This document shows positions 6,899 to 8,308 of a DNA stretch of 8,308 nt, piece after piece (the stretch's first letter is position 1; each line of letters opens with the position of its first letter). The DNA is from Treponema sp. (GTDB taxonomy: Bacteria > Spirochaetota > Spirochaetia > Treponematales > Treponemataceae). The position numbers and the translations under genes were made by a program. The notes under the pieces are model-generated. The model saw only the letters and a list, made by a program, of their open reading frames with translations. It was not told the origin of the DNA and did not search any database. The stretch lies in assembly GCA_017622055.1 (NCBI GenBank), contig JAGARY010000148.1, forward strand, positions 1 to 8,308, read 5' to 3'.

Positions 6899-6905
6899 AT
6901 TCCCT

Positions 6906-8075
6906 ATGAAAAAAATTATATCGTTATGTATGATTTTAAGTTTTTTTGTTTCTTGTGCATTTTCAACAACATTAAAATCAGACGAAGAACTTAAAAAAAT
7001 GGATTCCATTACATTTGTAAAAGAAATGGGAAATGGTATTAACCTTGGTAATACAATGGAAGCCACAAATAATTGGCTAGGATTTAATGCAAATCCAGAA
7101 CAGTATGAATTAGCTTGGGGACAACCAATCACAATTCAACCATATTTTGACGCATACAAAGAAGCAGGTTTTGATTCAGTAAGAATTCCTGTGGCTTGGA
7201 CAAATACAATGGACTGGCGCAACGGTGATTTTGAAATTAATAAAGATTATCTTGAACGTGTTGCTACAGTTGTTCAATATGCTTTAGATGCAGATTTGTA
7301 TGTTATTATTAACGACCACTGGGATTATGGCTGGTGGGGACTTTTTGGTCATGATCAAAAAACTGCATATAAAATTTTTGATGCAATTTGGGATACAGTA
7401 GGAACTTATTTTAAAGATTATTCACCAAGACTTGTTTTTGAAGCTGGAAACGAAGAATGGGGCGACAGATTTAATGATAAAGTTGATGGAAAATCTGGAA
7501 AACTTGGAATTGGTGCACAATACAAATTAATTACAACTTTGGCCCAACGTTTTGTTGATAAAATTAGAGCACAAGGTGGAAACAATACAGATAGATTCTT
7601 ACTAATTCCTGGATATAGCACAGATATTGATAAGACTGTTTCTCCAAATTATGTAATGCCAGAAGATAAAACAAACAAAATTCAAAAATTGTTGATTTCT
7701 GTTCATTATTACACACCTTCTACATATTGTATTCTTTCTGAAGATGCAAGTTGGGGAAAATGTAAAACAAACTGGGGAAATGCCGCAGAAAAACAAGAAT
7801 TAGACAAATATTTTAAGAAAATGCAAAAATTCACTGACCAAGGTTATGGTGTAATTGTTGGTGAATATGGTGTTGCTCAAATTAAAAAGAATGGAAAATG
7901 GGTAAAAAAAGATGGTATGGAAACATGGCTTGGATGTGTTCTTGAAGCATGTGATAAATACAATTACAGCCCATTCCTTTGGGATTGCAATACATTCTTC
8001 TTAAAGAAAAGAGATACAACTGGCAAAATTATTGGATTTGAAGATAAATCAATTGCCGATGTTTATAAAAAATAA
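6906..8075 (+). CDS. Secreted GH5-family endoglucanase (cellulase-like)
   Basis: The 389-residue protein begins with Met-Lys-Lys and a hydrophobic segment (4-19), an export signal. Cleavage could be by signal peptidase I after Ser-20 (Ala-Phe-Ser) or, as a relaxed spirochaete-type lipobox, before Cys-17 (Phe-Val-Ser-Cys). The rest is one glycoside hydrolase family 5 (beta/alpha)8 barrel: Gly-Ile-Asn-Leu-Gly-Asn-Thr (44-50), Arg-93 in Val-Arg-Ile-Pro-Val, His-138, the acid/base Glu-183 in Gly-Asn-Glu, His-267 and Tyr-269 in Val-His-Tyr-Tyr-Thr-Pro, the nucleophile Glu-320 in Val-Gly-Glu-Tyr-Gly, and Trp-359. All eight residues conserved in GH5 are present, so it should be active as a retaining beta-glycanase, with cellulose, beta-glucan or related mannan/xyloglucan as possible substrates. 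No carbohydrate-binding module or dockerin is attached. It lies 111 nt after ftsK and probably has its own promoter; it ends at a strong terminator. Confidence 0.9.
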   Translation: MKKIISLCMILSFFVSCAFSTTLKSDEELKKMDSITFVKEMGNGINLGNTMEATNNWLGFNANPEQYELAWGQPITIQPYFDAYKEAGFDSVRIPVAWTNTMDWRNGDFEINKDYLERVATVVQYALDADLYVIINDHWDYGWWGLFGHDQKTAYKIFDAIWDTVGTYFKDYSPRLVFEAGNEEWGDRFNDKVDGKSGKLGIGAQYKLITTLAQRFVDKIRAQGGNNTDRFLLIPGYSTDIDKTVSPNYVMPEDKTNKIQKLLISVHYYTPSTYCILSEDASWGKCKTNWGNAAEKQELDKYFKKMQKFTDQGYGVIVGEYGVAQIKKNGKWVKKDGMETWLGCVLEACDKYNYSPFLWDCNTFFLKKRDTTGKIIGFEDKSIADVYKK

Positions 8076-8076
8076 A

Positions 8077-8122
8077 TAAACAAAAAGCCCTTGAGTTTTG
8101 AAACTCAAGGGCTTTTTGTTTA
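8077..8122. terminator. Bidirectional intrinsic terminator
   Basis: Arms 8077-8098 and 8101-8122 are a perfect 22-bp inverted repeat with a GC-rich agcccttgag centre and only tg between them; some inner A-T pairs must open to form a loop. Each arm carries a five-base A/T run (caaaaagccc, gggctttttg), so a U tract follows the hairpin in either direction. It begins just past the endoglucanase stop codon and ends 15 bases from the stop codon of the convergent gene, fitting use by both. Confidence 0.9.
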
Positions 8123-8137
8123 CCTAAAATCTATTTA

Positions 8138-8308
8138 TTAAGCAAATGGATTTTCTGTTGGGTAGCGAACGCCAGCTGGTTGGTTGTAACCAATTTCGCT
8201 TACGTCTACACCAATATATTTGAACACTTCGTACAATGTTTTTCCGAAGTGTCCGAATGCAACTGCACCGTGGTGTGGGTAGTTTCCTTCAATCAATACG
8301 TGACGATA
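8138..8308 (-). CDS. Sugar isomerase-like protein (L-fucose isomerase-like), C-terminal fragment
   Basis: The minus strand is open from the window edge to a TAA at 8138-8140 and encodes the last 56 residues of a protein whose start lies beyond the right edge. The fragment contains Gly-Asn-Tyr-Pro-His-His-Gly-Ala-Val-Ala-Phe-Gly-His, then Leu-Tyr-Glu-Val-Phe-Lys-Tyr-Ile-Gly-Val, and ends Arg-Tyr-Pro-Thr-Glu-Asn-Pro-Phe-Ala. The Pro-His-His-Gly-Ala-Val-Ala block resembles the C-terminal region of L-fucose isomerase-like (fucose/arabinose isomerase) proteins, which interconvert aldoses and ketoses in the cytosol with a divalent metal. This is recognition from memory on a short piece. The coding call is strong: open frame, low-entropy motif-rich sequence, convergent terminator. 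Codons differ from neighbours: Phe is mostly TTC, Tyr mostly TAC and Asn mostly AAC, as in highly expressed genes. Confidence 0.6.
   Translation of the reverse strand, partial: YRHVLIEGNYPHHGAVAFGHFGKTLYEVFKYIGVDVSEIGYNQPAGVRYPTENPFA

Noticed and set aside
6807..6905. 33-residue N-terminal extension of the endoglucanase
   Set aside because: It would start at a codon with no ribosome binding site and bury the signal peptide; AGGAGA directly before 6906 fixes the shorter start.
1..8308. CRISPR array, tRNA or rRNA, defence system
   Set aside because: No regularly spaced direct repeats, no tRNA-like cloverleaf or rRNA sequence, and no nuclease or toxin-antitoxin genes were seen on either strand.

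Overview
The window is AT-rich bacterial DNA with dense coding. All genes lie on the + strand except a convergent gene fragment at the right edge. The low GC, gut-type endoglucanase, long acidic FtsK linker and dispersed palindromes would fit a host-associated fibre-degrading bacterium. A gut or rumen Treponema-like spirochaete is my best guess, but no rRNA or marker phylogeny is available here, so this is inference with modest confidence.

Region 1 (1-3059) is the 3' end of a type II fatty-acid/polyketide-like operon. It holds a C-terminal piece of a beta-ketoacyl-ACP synthase (KS), a hotdog-fold dehydratase (DH), a FabG-type 3-ketoacyl-ACP reductase (KR) and a complete second KS. The KS-DH-KR-KS order, together with a DH that lacks the FabZ His-Phe-Pro-Gly motif, matches the end of aryl polyene loci (ApeO-ApeP-ApeQ-ApeR order). 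The most likely product is therefore a polyene pigment or specialised acyl chain rather than housekeeping fatty acids. The rest of that locus (ACPs, acyltransferases, exporter) would lie to the left and is not visible. A palindromic dispersed repeat sits inside the operon between the first KS and the DH.

Region 2 (3060-3254) is a 195-bp gap. It carries a 93-bp element with 12-bp perfect terminal inverted repeats around a 20-bp hairpin, which looks like a small non-autonomous mobile element and may also act as a terminator.

Region 3 (3255-6794) is a complete FtsK/SpoIIIE-family DNA translocase: four N-terminal membrane helices, a very long Asp/Glu/Asn-rich linker, the motor, and a C-terminal winged-helix gamma domain.

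Region 4 (6795-8308) holds a secreted or lipid-anchored GH5-family endoglucanase-like enzyme with a dyad-symmetric sequence just upstream of its ribosome binding site. It ends in a 22-bp perfect inverted repeat that serves as a two-way terminator. Converging on it from the right is the C-terminal end of a sugar-isomerase-like protein (L-fucose isomerase-like, tentative). The last two genes suggest plant or host glycan use; they have no evident functional link to the polyene-type operon or to ftsK.
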